The notes under the pieces were generated by a model. The model saw only the letters and a program-made list of their open reading frames with translations, ran no database searches and was not told the origin of the DNA. Below, piece after piece: positions 36,709-49,254 of a DNA stretch of 64,000 nucleotides. The DNA is from Diphasiastrum complanatum. Taxonomy: Eukaryota; Streptophyta; Lycopodiopsida; Lycopodiales; Lycopodiaceae. A program made the translations under genes and the position numbers. Position 1 is the stretch's first letter, and each line of letters starts with the position of its first letter. The DNA lies in assembly GCA_029204225.1 (NCBI GenBank), contig CM055104.1, forward strand, positions 54,168,538-54,232,537. Reading direction: 5' to 3'.

Positions 36709-37740
36709 TGTCGAGGTCAGGCAGTGGTGAAAGCTCGAGAGACTTTGTAAAAAATTTATATGAATTATCAACTCCCGAGCAAAGAACACAACTGCAAAAT
36801 ATGCTTAGCCAAAATAAGGGTGGTCCCTCACAAGAGGCCGCGGCTCCCACCCCCATCGAAGAGTCATCCACAAATCCTTATTATGACGTGGATCCTCAAG
36901 ACAATATAATTGCCAATAGAAAAGAAAGGGTGGTTTTGGACCGACTCTATTATTAATGCCAACGTCATTTTGGCGACAGATTATTTAGTAAATGGTCCGA
37001 ACAACCTGGCACCGATAAACGACAGGTTATTGGTACTCTTTGTGACGAATTCCAACAAAAAGAGGAATTCGAGGAGAAGCAAATTCATAAGAATATGAGC
37101 TTATGGATTAGGCATCGTCATGATATGGCATGACAAGCTTATAGGGACGGGAAATCCAAGCCTTCTTGGTGTTCAAGAAGTGATTGGAACCGTGTAAAAG
37201 CGGATGAACGAACACCAGATAAATACAAGATTCAGAAAGATGCTGCGGCCGTTAGGATGCATGGGATAGGCAACCCTAGGCTGGGCTCGAGCAGAAAGAC
37301 GGGATTGCAAGCAAGTATGGTAAGTTAATTTACACTACTCTTATAGTTTATCTTTGATTTTATATGCTTTTATTATTTAATATGCATTATGACTAGCTGC
37401 TTCAACGTAGCCCTAAATTAATTTCAACTTCAATTGAATGCATGGATAATTGGCGGACTATGGACGTCTGCCAACTAAGGAGGAGTACGAATTTGCCTTC
37501 AGGGAATCGTACGACGCATTAGTCGACAAACTAAAGAGCGAGGGTCATCCTCCAAATATAAATACTAGTTTTTGTATTTATAATAATGTGGTTTGTATTT
37601 CGACATCAATTTTATTTAATTTAATATGATCAAACATTAAATATTAATGTAGTTTGTTTGCTTGTGTTCATGCAGACTGGACGTCACAACGACGATGAGT
37701 AGATTAGGTTTATAAGTTTTAGTTGATGTTAGATCTAGAA
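36709..37740 (+). pseudogene. Second CACTA protein (TnpA/Transposase_24-like), divergent from tnp2
   Basis: Begins at MSRSGSGESSRDFVKNLYEL (36709) with STPEQRTQLQNMLSQNKGGP, runs to PYYDVDPQDNI, then shifts frame. The new frame reads GDRLFSKWSEQPGTDKRQVI, GTLCDEFQQKEEFEEKQIHK, NMSLWIRHRHDMA, a stop, then KSKPSWCSRSDWNRVKADER, AAVRMHGIGNPRLGSSRKTG before a GTAAGT donor near 37320. A last exon around 37455-37560 reads DYGRLPTKEEYEFAFRESYD, ALVDKLKSEGHPPN. The pattern (basic DW..V / RMHG.GN / SSRK.. / P.kEEYe..f) resembles the accessory protein paired with tnp2 in plant CACTA elements. Frameshifted and therefore non-functional. It is transcribed away from tnp2, with about 420 bp between the two 5' ends. 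Confidence 0.65.
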
Positions 37741-38249
37741 AGACTCGTGCGATATTAAAACACCAATTTTGTAATACATTAATTCATATCATCAAAAATA
37801 TTATTATTGAAAATGATCGTGCTATATTGCCATTGTTTTTATATGTGCAATGTTTTTTTTTTCAAAAATTGCAATGTCAAATTTAGGGATGTGGATTGAC
37901 CTAATAATCAACTAAGAAATGTCGGATTTTAAAACAACAATCAATATTATATCTAAAAATCTAAATGAAATTATGATGTGCATAAAGCAATGCAATAAAG
38001 TATTGTCATTCATAATGAACATGAAGTAATGCAATAAAATATAAAATGAAAAGTATTTTAAGAATGAAAAGTACCTCATGCTTAGTTTGTTGTTTGATCC
38101 AAATGTTGAATGCAACTCAAAAATATTGTTTTAAAAACAATTCATGAACATCGCTTCTCCAAGAACTCAACTCCAAGAATAGTCCGAGAAAAATGCACGC
38201 GCTGTTTTTCTACGCATTTTTTTATTTTTTTTACCTAATTTTGGACGTC
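37741..38249. other. AT-rich spacer, no gene
   Basis: Very AT-rich, with no coding similarity. It would be expected to contain the right end of the CACTA element, but I could not find a CACTA terminus or matching inverted repeat. Confidence 0.4.
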
Positions 38250-39060
38250 GGAATTAAATTTGTAAATGACTTTGTAGTTATTCTTCTCATCTATATAGAT
38301 GATATCATTCTTAGTGGAAACAATGAGGAGCTAGTTGAAGGAACTAAACATGCACTTGATAGTGAATTTAAGATGCAAGATCTAGGAGTTCTTCACTACA
38401 TTTTAGGTCTAGAAATTTTGGAAAGATCATGCTTTCATAAGTCAAAGTAGATATGCACTTTCCATGCTTAGGAAATTTCAAATGGAAAACTGTAAAGGCA
38501 TAGATACACCAATGGAGCACATTGTAAAAGTTCCTATAAAAGATGATGAAAGATCCTTCGAGGACATCACTCTTTATAGGAGTCTTATTGGCTCCCTTAT
38601 ATGGTTAATTGTGACAAGGCCTGATCTAGGCTTTAGTGTGCATAAGCTAAGTCAACACATGCAGAATCCAAAGATATATCATTGGAATTAGGCTAAAAGA
38701 ATTTTGAGATATGTATCTTCTACCTTAGACTTTGGATTGATCTACAAAGGAGAAGATCTAACTTTGGTTGCTTTTTCAGACTCATATTTTGAAGGAGACA
38801 GGTTGGATAGGAAATCCACAAGTGCCTATACAATTTTTCTTGGAGGGAATCTAGTTTCTTGGCTATCAAAGAAGCAAGCAACTATATTCCTATCATCCTG
38901 TGAAGCTGAGTACAAATCTCTTACAACCACCACAAAGGAAGTTTTATGGATCAAGAGGCTACTATTGGAACTAAAGTGTTTTGGAGATGAAGACCTTCCA
39001 ATTATCAAGAATGATAATATCTCGGCTCAGGCTCTTGCAAACAATCCTGTGTTCATGCAT
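38250..39060 (+). pseudogene. Copia reverse transcriptase/RNase H fragment
   Basis: Starts inside RT at FVVILLIYIDDIILSGNNEE, LGVLHYILGLEIL, then one frameshift, then SMLRKFQMENCKGIDTPMEH, SLIGSLIWLIVTRPDLGF, a stop at 38689, and RNase H with DRKSTSAYTIFLGGN, SSCEAEYKSLTTTTKEVLW and ALANNPVF, where similarity ends abruptly. The RNase H catalytic FSDSDF reads FSDSYF. Related to, but distinct from, family 1. Neither LTR is present. Confidence 0.88.
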
Positions 39061-39545
39061 GCAACATGCAAAGTAGCTTACTTGATCTACACATGTCTAG
39101 GTAATTTTGAGAGTTGACATGCAGTACATGCAATATCCATGCATGCAGTTTTACATGTGGATCCTTGATAGTTGAGTTAGCTAAGTAAAGTGGACTTTCC
39201 ATGCAATTCGAACCTCTTTGATATAGGAAAACTTTGGCTTGTTTTGCCACATTGTGAATATTGAGATTTTGGTGATTTTGGCTCATTCTCTCTCTAATTG
39301 AGTTTTTGGTGTTGATTTTCTCTCTCTACCTGAGAGCAAGCTGTTTTCTCCATAGTGAGCACTTAGAATATTTTCTGCTATCCATTTCTCATCGTAAAGA
39401 GTTAGTTTTCTCAGTCTGTTGTATGCCATTGTGCTTTTGACTTGGAAATTTCGAGTAATCTATTCATTGGTCAATCTTGTACAATCATAACACCTCATAA
39501 AGATCCAGTAAGGTGTGGTGAAGTTCACACATGCTAAAAACTTCA
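39061..39545. other. No gene seen
   Basis: Spacer between the copia fragment and the downstream end of the minus-strand transposase-like gene. Nothing recognisable. Confidence 0.4.
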
Positions 39546-40880
39546 CAAAGAGTCCAAACATGCACATTTTTCAAGGGAATAGACAATACTGGCTTCCAGT
39601 TTGGATTTGCATTTTCTCTAGTAATTTTTGTATTTCTAGTTACATCTTTTGTCATTTTCATGCAGTATAAACAAGGATGTTTAGATGTAGCACTGTGAGA
39701 GACATTATACATGTATTTCAATGTTTTTAAATTACCTACTAAGTGCCATTCAACTTTGAAGTCTCCAACTCCTAGAACATTGAGAAATCCTCCTTCCATA
39801 TGGTCCTTGATGATCCTAGGGTAAGATGTCCTAGAGAATATATCGTGATTCTCCTTCAGTACCTGTCCAATGAATAAAACCAACTTAGTTAATAAACCTA
39901 GGTAAGGAATAAAACTTAGTTAATAAAGAAAATAATTACCTGAAAAGCTGCCAACCACCATATATCATTTTTGGACTAGACACTAAATCTGAAGTCTCCT
40001 TGTTCCACTGTTTGTGATAGTGCACCATTCATGAGAGTTATACTAACTCTCTCCATCTTTTGCCCTTTCACAATCTCTGACTCATCTAACTTAAGTACTA
40101 TGATTATTTTACCATTCACCTTTTTTAAGGTTATATCATAAAATGTGACCATGTATTTTAACAAATGATTTAGATCAACAAAGAAGTTGTTTGATGAATT
40201 ATATGATATGGATCTTCCATCAGTTTCATACACTTCCTCAATATGAAATGGAGTACCAATGCTTTTATGCATACTTAAGTTTAATGTATTTCTCTCTGTC
40301 TTCAAGTGATATGACCTAGAGATAGGGACTTTTCTAATTTGAACTTGCTTAAAAGCATCCCTAATAAGTTGAAATATTGTTGAATATGCTTCTTTGCTAA
40401 TACTAGCAAAATCACAGGCACCCTGAACTATAGTCTTATCTAAATTTTTTTGAATGTCTAGCATCAAAGACTCTGGAATTTTGGACTTTACATTGGAACT
40501 CCTATTGTTCATCATGATACACTCAATGGATTTGCTTATCAATATTGAGCCCAACGACATTCCAATTGATGCATTGTCCTTTATATTCTGATGAGCTACT
40601 AATGCAAATCTAGAAAAAAAACAAGATAGTGAGCATAATAGCACATTAGTAGATATAAAACCATATGTCATTAATCAAGTTACAAAAAATCAGAGTATGC
40701 TTGAATGTTTAAATTCTTCTATTTTGATAACCTCCTTTTGAAAGGGTCTGAATATCCTTGCAACTTTGCTGCTTTCGCTTCTTACTCCTAGTCTCCTTCT
40801 TAGCCTCTTCCACATCCTTCAATAATTGCAAGTTTTCCATATGCATAGATTGTAAGATTAATTGCATTTGATCTAGTTAT
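39546..40880 (-). pseudogene. Transposase-like gene of unnamed family, copy 1
   Basis: Minus-strand exons. About 40860-40725 carries a Lys/Glu/Gln-rich helix (MHMENLQLLKDVEEAKKETR, SKKRKQQ). 40671-39976 is a 231-codon frame, including FFVDLNHLLKYMVTFYDITL, IIIVLKLDESEIVKGQKMER, VSITLMNGALS, then a stop (TAG) before WWLAAFQ. An intron of GT..AG type (about 39944-39866) is followed by 39865-39546: VLKENHDIF, VEWHLVGNLKTLKYMY, ATSKHPCLYCMKMTKDVT, NPNWKPVLSIPL. Copy 2 at 54.4-56.1 kb matches it closely at protein level and has the intron at the same place. The G-x-LK / CLYC pattern recalls DDE-like transposase ORFs of animals and plants, but I cannot name the family. Similarity to copy 2 ends at about 39546. 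Confidence 0.65.
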
Positions 40881-41150
40881 GATTTGATATCAAACATTGT
40901 TTTCTATGATGATTCATTATTCTTCTGTAATGATTCATTATTTTTTTCCAGTTACGATCAGCAGTAGATATTGGAACTCCTTTGCCTCCTTGTTTTTGTA
41001 TAGGTGCCAAATCATTAGGGATATCCATATGTAGATGATACAATATCGTCATTAGATAAAACAAGACAAAACAAATCAGTACAAAACAAAACAATACAAA
41101 ACAAACTACTTGTCTTTAATTATATTATATACTTTGTTTGATTCAAATTT
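40881..41150. other. No confident gene
   Basis: Contains runs of ACAAAACAAA-type repeats (about 41058-41105) and no recognisable coding. It might hold further 5' exons of the minus-strand transposase-like gene. Confidence 0.3.
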
Positions 41151-41345
41151 GGAGATGGCGCTTATATTTTCAGTTCAATGTGGAGATGACATTCATATTT
41201 GGAGATGACGCTCATATTCTCAGTCCAATGTGAAGATGAAGTTCATATTTGGAGATGGCGCTCGAATTTTCATTCCAATGGAGGGATGCTTTTTTTTTTT
41301 TGATTTGAATTTGGGGATGGCGGTCATATTCTAGATCCAATGGAT
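41151..41345. repeat. 50-bp tandem repeat, about 3.5 copies
   Basis: Copies begin at 41151, 41201 and 41251, each starting GGAGATGRCGCTYRTATTYT and continuing with CAGTYCAATG. A fourth, separated by a T-run, begins at about 41313 (GGGGATGGCGGTCATATTCT). Position upstream of the minus-strand transposase-like gene suggests a subterminal or promoter repeat of that element. Confidence 0.85.
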
Positions 41346-41700
41346 GGAATGTAGTTTCTAATTTTGACAAATTAGATTGTGAACACAGTTTAGAGTTGTT
41401 AACTATGACTATAGACACTATGGTTAGATCATTGGGAGTTGGAGAGGCCTCGGGAGTGGTGGGGGCAAGCAAATAAGCATTATTCTTTTTTTTATTTTAT
41501 ATTTTTCTTTATCCTACATGGCATTCCTTAAACGGTCTTTTTGATATTGAGAACTCCTCTAATGCTCATTTATTTGAATTTATTTCTTGCACTTATTACC
41601 TCAACAGGGTTGCATTTTCTAAAAATATCTTTTATTGCTTGCAGCAATTATCCCAATCATATCCTCAATGTCTCGTGACACATCTCCAAGTCACAAATCT
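41346..41700. other. No gene seen
   Basis: AT-rich spacer. The bases around 41505-41550 (CCTACATGGCATTCCTTAAA, CGGTC) resemble part of the LTR at about 56235-56270, so this may be a scrap of a related copia LTR. Confidence 0.3.
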
Positions 41701-41702
41701 GA

Positions 41703-43244
41703 ATGCAGTCGTGTGTCATCCCGTTTTCATCCATGAGTGAAGATGAGGTCCTCAGTTATATGGATGGGATTTCTCCCTTGCGTGCAGACAAAATCATGGA
41801 GAGACTACGTGCTCATTGGGATACACAGAGTTCTAGTAGGTTGTCCACATCATCTCATTATGAAGAGATCCATTCCCCACAACTCTCCGACCGAGGTGTT
41901 TTCCTCTTTCACGAGGGTCTATTCGGCGAGAGTCCCTCTCCCACACACTCTAATGCTAATGCCTCTTCTTGACATTTCGGCCAGGAAAAGAGAGATCGTA
42001 GGAGGAGTCACCTCAGCGGCAGCTCTTGTTGTGGCAATGACACCGATGGCTAGGCTTCACACCTCTTGTGTATCCGCTATCCTTGATAGTGGATCAGGCT
42101 TAAACAAAATTGCTTTGTCACTAGCAAAGTCATGGGGGTTCCATACCTTAAATCAGCCATGTTACAAACTTCGTATGGCCGATCAACGAGTCATAGACCC
42201 TACAAGTCACTTATTGAATATACCAGAGTGCATTGTAGGTGTCAAATTTATCATCGATTGCATCATTCTTGATCTACCAAATGATGCAAATACTTATAAA
42301 CTCCTTCTTGGTACACCCTGACTACAGATGACAAGTGTTGTCCAAGATTGGAAGAGAAACAAGATAACCTTCAGCAATAACAAAAAATGAGTCACTGTTG
42401 ACTCGACTGGCCATATCAAGCCTGCCAAGGTTTACGATGATTGGTCATCAACAACTTATGATGAATCAGATAGTGTCCCGATCCAACCAAAAGGTCACTA
42501 TACGAGATCAACTGATATTATAAATTGGGGTCAAGCACTAGCCACTGTGGACTGTGCTGATTCTGACAGATGTCGTATTGAAACCACTGTCGAAGAAGTG
42601 TATCTTCTCCCAACTTCTATGGACATTGATACACCCATCATTCCCCTTATGATGATAGACCCAATTCCCATAGCTTGGTGCCCAGGAGAACCTAGTGTCT
42701 CTGTCGCACAAGTTTCGGAAGAAGATATTCTTTCGATGAATGATGTTGAAATGACAGATGAACATGTGCTCCTTTATCTAGATAACACACGTTATCTGCC
42801 AAAATCGATTCCACAATAGATCAAGTCATCAGGGCCTTTGGCTCATATGCAACTGAGCTCCAAAGTACCCAACACACCAACATATAAGCCCAAACCCAAA
42901 GTATACACATGAGACATGTATCCAGACGAAGTCTGGGATACAATAGATGAAGACCTAATTCGAGAGGCAACCACACCGCCTCCTCAAAATCATAAAATCT
43001 CAGTCTCAAAAAAATTCCATACTTGACAGAAAATTAACCGAGCGACAAAAATAGGTGTGCGATAATCTTAAGCAACCTATTAAGCCACTGTTTGAAGAGA
43101 CAAAGGACAACCCATCCGATCAAGCTTTCACATCTAGTAGCGCATCCACACAAGTGATTCCCAAAGTTTTGGAGAACTTTGTGGCACCACCTTTTGATCT
43201 ACCAAGCAAGTTTAAGGACTTCGCACTTGATGACGTAGTCATCC
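41703..43244 (+). pseudogene. Ty3/gypsy-type gag-protease remnant
   Basis: The 5' part reads DEVLSYMDGISPLRADKIME. A frame change follows into a retropepsin-like domain: SCVSAILDSGSGLNKIALSL, AKSWGF, LRMADQRVIDP, LLNIPECIVGVKFIIDCIIL, LLLGTP (about 42055-42321). The D-S/T-G motif is DSGSG and the closing I-L-G-x-x is LLLGTP, as in gypsy proteases. Further coding-like stretches follow at 42547-42819 (acidic, Pro/Ile/Asp-rich) and 43055-43255, with stops between. The frame is interrupted at 43245 by a copia LTR. No gypsy RT is found here; the RT scrap at 10.1 kb may or may not be the same family. Confidence 0.65.
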
Positions 43245-44260
43245 TGTTGGATTAGTCTCCTTCTTGCTAATCGACTAATCGATTTAATCTTCATCCATTG
43301 TTTATCCAGTTCTACGGATTTTCCCGTGTTCTTTTACAATCTGCATATTTACAAGTGTTTTTACATAGTCTGTAGAAATACACGAAGTTTGACTACAGTG
43401 TGGCATTTCATTTTCTCTCACTTCAGCTTTTTCGTTTGTTAAGAATCTCGTGTAAAATCACAGTGTCATATTTTTTGCATTTCTGCGACACTGTCACTTG
43501 TGGCTGTTTTAGTTCATTTCTATAGAAGTGACAGTTTGGTTCATTTATATAGACAGACTGTTTACGGCCAATTTCCACCACTTATCAAGCAATCAATGAC
43601 AAGGAACCAGATGGATGTCAGCGGACACCAGCCAACGGGCAATCATAATTGATGACCTAAGTTTTTAGTATAAATAGCTGTCCATATTCATACATTTTTA
43701 TTATCAGAAGAAGCATTTGAATAGTTAGTTCTCTCTCTCTCAAGCCTGCGAGCTTGATACTCCTGAGCATTCTAGCTCACTTCTTAGAGTTGTTTTAGAG
43801 ATTATTGCGCTAGTGGTTATCATCATTGCGCTTAATTCAGACTCAGTCGTTTAGAGATAGCATAGAGTATGCGACTTCGATCTGCAACTTACAGTACCCA
43901 TTTACTTCTGTTTCGTTTTTCATACTGAATCAATACTATCTTTTATTGCGTTCAACTTCGTCTCAGAATGTATGTGTTTTTGTAGTTCTTCGTGACAAAT
44001 TATTTGTCTGATAATTCAATGCATTATTGTTTGGCTACGTAATCACTATAGTACTGATGATTTCAAAGTTAGTTATATAAGATCAAACATGATTTCTATC
44101 ACTATTGTTTTGTTTGAAATTGGTAGGTGTAGTCATGCATAGAGAAAGAGGAAGATAGTTTATTCTACCACACACAAAAAGTTTTTCTTTCTAGACACTC
44201 GAATTATTTTCATTCATTTCTTTTCGAGTTTGACCTTCTTCTGCACACCTCTTTCCGACA
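43245..44260 (+). repeat. 5' LTR, copia family 2
   Basis: 1016 bp, beginning TGTTGGATTAGTCTCC and ending TTTCCGACA. A TATAAAT box lies at 43669-43675. Confidence 0.93.
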
Positions 44261-44272
44261 TGGTATCAGAGC
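44261..44272 (+). other. Primer binding site (tRNA-iMet), copia family 2
   Basis: Perfect TGGTATCAGAGC immediately after the LTR. Confidence 0.95.
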
Positions 44273-44424
44273 CAAATCTCTAATACTTGATATATTTTGT
44301 GATATCAAGTTGATAATGATACTCTTCAGTTCTTTTTCAACCTTTCAGTATCATAGAATTGATTTCCTATTGTTGGCATTATTGCTTCTTAGCGTCATCG
44401 ATACAATCGACAGACTAAGTTCTA

Positions 44425-47400
44425 GATGGATTCTCAAAGTAAACCTGGTCTTGTCGCAGACAAGCTGCATGGATCCAATTATCATTTGTGGATATTTAAG
44501 ATGAAGACCTTTCTAATCACCAATAAATTATGGGATGTTGTTATAGGTACAGAAGTAAAACCTGAAGACGATGACTCAAAGTGAAAATAAAAAAAAGTTA
44601 AAGCTTTCGCGCTTATTATCCTCAATATATCAGATACACAGATTGGACACATACAATCACATTAGCCAATTTAAGAATCTCTTGCAATAGATGGCTACTA
44701 TCGGATCAGTCATAGATGATCAAGACACAATTATGACATTGCTTTCAAGCTTGTCCTCTACATATGAGAACTGGGTGATGATTATATAAACACACTCAAA
44801 TCTATGATCTCTTACTAGAGTTATCACTATGTTGCTACAAGAAGATAATCGAAGAAGTCAGAACATTTTGTCTACTTTCTTCTCTCAGGCTCTATATGTC
44901 AACAAGGGCTCTAAGCAACAGAAGCAGAAAAGCTCCAAGAAGGCTGCAACGAATTAGAAGCAAACTCAAAGTCAAGCACAATCATCAGATCCACAATCGA
45001 AAAAGATGTTTTGCAAGTATTGCAAGCACAATAACCATGAGATCAAGCATTGCCGAATTCTCCAAGCAAAGAACACAGCCAAGCAACCTGATCAACAATC
45101 AAACACAGTTTCATCATCTACCCAAGTCGAAGTGGACAAAGGTGCATTTATGGTCAACAATCAAAGCCCATTTTTGGATGATTCATGGTTTCTGGATTTT
45201 GGAGCAACTCAACATATGACCAATCAATGTGAGATTTTCAACTCCTACATGCCTTACAGCAAGAAGAAATTTGTTCATCTTGGTGACAATAGTACTCACA
45301 TAATTGAAGGTTAAGGTACTGTAAGATTGCGATTTCAACATGATCAATTCAAATTACTATCAAAGGCCTTATATGTTCCTTAACTCTCTACAAATCTGTT
45401 ATCAGTAAGTAGAATTACAAATTTAGGTCGTAAGGTAGAATTTGAATATGATCAATGCAAAATTAGTGATAGGAGTAATCAGATCCTTGCACTCGGTAAG
45501 AGGCGGAGTTACTTATATAGATTGGCACATTGTTATTCTGAGTTTAGTCAAGCATTGAAAATCTCTGTTCTAGTCAATAAAGCATTACTATGGCATCATC
45601 ACTTAGGACACTTGAATTATGCATCTGTTTTGAACATGTCCAGACAATCCATGGTTCTTGATTTCGACTATCCTTCTGGTAAGGTCGATCTCCCTGTCTA
45701 TCATAGCTGCATCTTTGGAAAGCAGGCTAAAATTCCTTTTAGATCAAACCATAGGCATGCAGCAAAAGATCTGTTAGATGTTGTTCATACAGATATATGT
45801 GGATCTATGAAAACCCCTTCATTGCTAGATGCAAAGTATTTCATTACTTTTATTGACAACCAGAAGAACAGTTGTTTATTTCAGACAATTCAAAGAGCAT
45901 GCTGAGAATCAAATTGGCAAAAGAATCAAAGCACTAAGGTCAGATAACGGGGGAGAATACATCTCCACCAAATTCAAGGAGTATTGCCTTAACAACGACA
46001 TTGAGCAACAATACGTTACCTCATATTCGCCTTAGTCAAATGGTCTTGCTGAGAGAAAGAACATAACCTTAGTTGAATCGACAAAGTGCATGTTATCAAA
46101 TGCGACACTTCCAAAGTCCTTCTAGGCTATAGGTATTTCAATAGCAACCTATATTCAGAATAGATGTCCTACTAAAGGCCTCTCAGACAAAACACCATTC
46201 GAAGTTTGGACAGGTACCAAACCTTCTTTATCAAACTTACGAGTTTTTGGATGTACTGCTTTTGCACAAATTCCTCGCGATCTCAGGATAATGCTTGACT
46301 TCCAAAGTATAAAATGTGTTTTCATCAGCTACACTACTTCAGATCAAGCCTACAAGTTGTTTGATCTCATCGAGTCGAAGATGTTCACTAGTCGGGATGT
46401 CATCTTCATCGAAGATCAGTTTCAAGACCTCAAAAGAAAGGGCAGTCCCCATGTAGCCGACCTATTAGATTCTCCTGACACATTGAACTTTCCAGTTCCT
46501 CAGTCGACTATTCCCATAGAATATTCAAGCTCTTCTACTTCCGACGAACAACACAAATCAACGGCAAATCAGAAAATGATATTGTTGCAGTTCAACAACT
46601 ACAATATGATGGAAATGATCAACCTCCTCTATTATCCAGAAGATCATCAAGATCTAGCAGACCACCTCACAGGTATATCGACGAATTTGTAGCCTACCTT
46701 GTTCAGGAACCCACGTCTATCCAAGAGACACTCAGTCAACCTGATTCAGATCTCTAGAAAGAAGCTATGGATAAAGAGTATTCATCTCTTATCAAGAACC
46801 AGACATGGACAATTGTCAAATTACCTGCTAGCAGAAATGTAGTTGATTGCAAATGGATTTTTAAAGTCAAGTACAATGAAGATGGAAGCATCAACAAAAG
46901 AAAGGCACAACTTGTCGCCATAGGATTTTCTCATGTATACAACGTCGATTACACTGAGACCTTTAGTCCTGTGATCAAACATTCTTCTATTCGACTTTTG
47001 CTATCATTTGTCGCTGCATCAGATTTGGAAATATATCAAATGGATGTACAGACACATATCTCAATGGAGTTATCGAAGAAGACATTTACATGGTGCAACC
47101 TGAAGGTTATATTATCGAGGGTAAACACAATCATGTGTGTAAACTCCATAAGGCACTTTATGGCTTGAAGCAATCTGCTCGAGCATGGTTTCAAAGGATC
47201 AATACGTTCCTCATTGATCAGGGCTACATAACTAGCTCTTTAGACTCAAACGTTTACTTCAAAGTAGTACAACAATCTTTTATCTTTATCACTTTATACG
47301 TGGATGATATATTACTTTTCAGCAAAAGTACCGATCTGATGAAAGAGGCCAAGACAATGCTATCTTCCGAATTCGACATGGCTGATCTGGATGAAGCTCA

Positions 47401-48293
47401 TTTCTGCCTCGGTATACAAATCCACAGAGACAAAATAAAAAGTGGTTTACATTACACAACATAGGTACATCTACAACATGTTAGTCAGATATAATTTAAT
47501 TAATTGCAAGTTAGCTCTCTCACCAATGGAACTAGATCTCAAATTGTCAAAGGACTAGTGTCCCCAAACAATTCATGAGAAACAACAGATGCGTGAGTAT
47601 CCTTACCATTATAGTATAGGATATCTTATGTACGCCATGATCTGTACCAGGCCAGACATAACTTTTGCAGTCAGCTCTCTCAGTCAGTTTATGACTAATC
47701 TTGGTGTTACACATTGGAAGGCTCTTATCAGAGTCATGAGATATCTTCGAGCTACTATGGACTTTTTCATTTGTTATGGAGGAGTCAGCAACGACAAACT
47801 CAATTTACATAGTGGTTACACAGACGCAAGTTGGGCAGGAGAGGTAGACACTCGTAAATCTACTTACGGATTTACATTCTTCCTCAACAATGGTCCAATT
47901 TCTTGGAACAGTCGTAGGCAACCTTCAATAGCTCTGTCTTCCACTGAATTAGAGTATATCGCAGCCTCTCAAGCTACAAAGGAAGCAATTTGGTTGAGGA
48001 ATTTGCTCTCAGATATCTGTTTGAATCAATATGCCCCGACGACATTATTTTGTGATTATCAAAGTGCCATCGCTTTATCAGCCAGCCCTAGATTTCATTC
48101 TAGGAGTAAGCACATTGAAATGAAGTATCATTTCATCAGAAGCAAAGTTTTCAATGAAGAAGTCAGATTGCAGTACTGCAAAACACAAGATATGACAACA
48201 GATATATTTATCAAAGCATTAAGTTTGGATACACACAAAAGATTCTGTGTAGAAATAAGTTTGAAGGTCAAGGCATTCAAGGATTCAGATTAA
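44425..48293 (+). pseudogene. Copia family 2 gag-pol, decayed
   Basis: Domains in order across frames. Gag starts MDSQSKPGLVADKLHGSNYH (44426), with many stops. The zinc knuckle is CKYCKHNNHEIKHC (about 45012). The protease motif reads LDFGATQHMT, so the DSG of the active site is DFG. The pre-integrase region is LWHHHLGHLN, followed by integrase HTDICG, RSDNGGEY, and AERKN after an in-frame stop in YSP-stop-SNG. RT has WIFKVKYNEDGSINKRKAQL, a frameshift after YQMDVQT, then ALYGLKQSARAWFQR and YVDDILLFSK. RNase H has YTDASWAGEVDTRKST, SSTELEYIAASQATKEAIWL and FHSRSKHIEMKYHF. At least a dozen stops or shifts. RNase H and the RT C-terminus are the best preserved. Confidence 0.92.
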
Positions 48294-48300
48294 GGGGAAG

Positions 48301-49254
48301 TGTTGGATTAGTCTCCTTCTTACTAATCAAGTAATCGGTTTTAATCTTCATCTATTATCTATCTAGTTCTGCAGATTTTTTTATGTTCTTTTACAGTCTG
48401 CAAATTTACAAGTGTTTTTACACAGTCTGCAGAAATACACGGAGTTTGACTATAGTGTCGCATTTCATTTTCTCTCACTTCGGCATTTTCGTCTGTCAAG
48501 AATCTTGTGTAAAATGACAGTGTCGTATTTTTTGCATTTTAGCGATACTGTCGTCTATCAAGATTTCCTAGCAAATATGCAAAGTCACATTTTTTGTTTT
48601 TTTCAAAGTGCATATTAAGGAAATGACTCTGGCAAAGTGTAGGGCTACTCTAAATGGGATTTAAGGACACTGTCAATTTTTTCGCAAAAAAACCAACACT
48701 ATCACTTTTTGCGACACTATTGCCTATGGCTATTTTACTTCATTTCTGCAAAAGTGACAATTTGGTTCATTTATGCAGACAGACTGTTTACGACCAATTT
48801 CCACCACTTATCAAGGAACCGGATGGATGCCAACGGACACTAGCCAACTGGCAATCACAATTGATGACCTAATTTCTTAGTATATAATAGTTGTTCATAT
48901 TCATACATTTTTATTATCAAAAGAAGCATTTGAATAGTTAGCTCTCTCTCTCAAGCCTGCAAGCTTGAACACTCACGAGCATTCTAGCTCACTTCTTAGA
49001 GTTGTTTTAGAAATTGCTATTGCGCTACTGCTTTATCAACATTGCGCTTAATTTAGACTTAGTCACTCAGAGATAGCATAGAGTACGCGGCTTCGATCCA
49101 CAACTTACACTACTCATTTAGTTTTGTTTTGTTTTTCATACTGAATCAATACTATCTTTTATTGCATTCAGCTTCTCTCAAAATGTATGCATTTCTGTAG
49201 CTCTTCGTGACAAATTATTTGTCTAATAATTCAATGGATTATTGTTTGGCTACG
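48301..49254 (+). repeat. 3' LTR, copia family 2, truncated and with internal insertion
   Basis: Matches the 5' LTR from TGTTGGATTAGTCTCCTTCT. At about 48550-48705 it carries roughly 150 bases absent from the 5' copy, and similarity ends at GTTTGGCTACG (49254). The 5' LTR continues for about 225 more bases to its CA end, so this end was lost. Confidence 0.88.

Larger units (their letters stand above)
43245..49254 (+). mobile_element. Decayed Ty1/copia retrotransposon, family 2
   Basis: The 5' LTR spans 43245-44260, with perfect iMet PBS at 44261-44272. Decayed gag-pol lies between 44430 and 48293, with polypurine tract TTAAGGGGAAG at 48290-48300 and a truncated 3' LTR from 48301 to about 49254. 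The last roughly 230 bases of the 3' LTR are missing and replaced by unrelated sequence, so no target duplication can be read; the bases before the 5' LTR are CATCC. The element sits inside the gypsy remnant at 41.7-43.2 kb, so it is younger than that. Confidence 0.95.
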
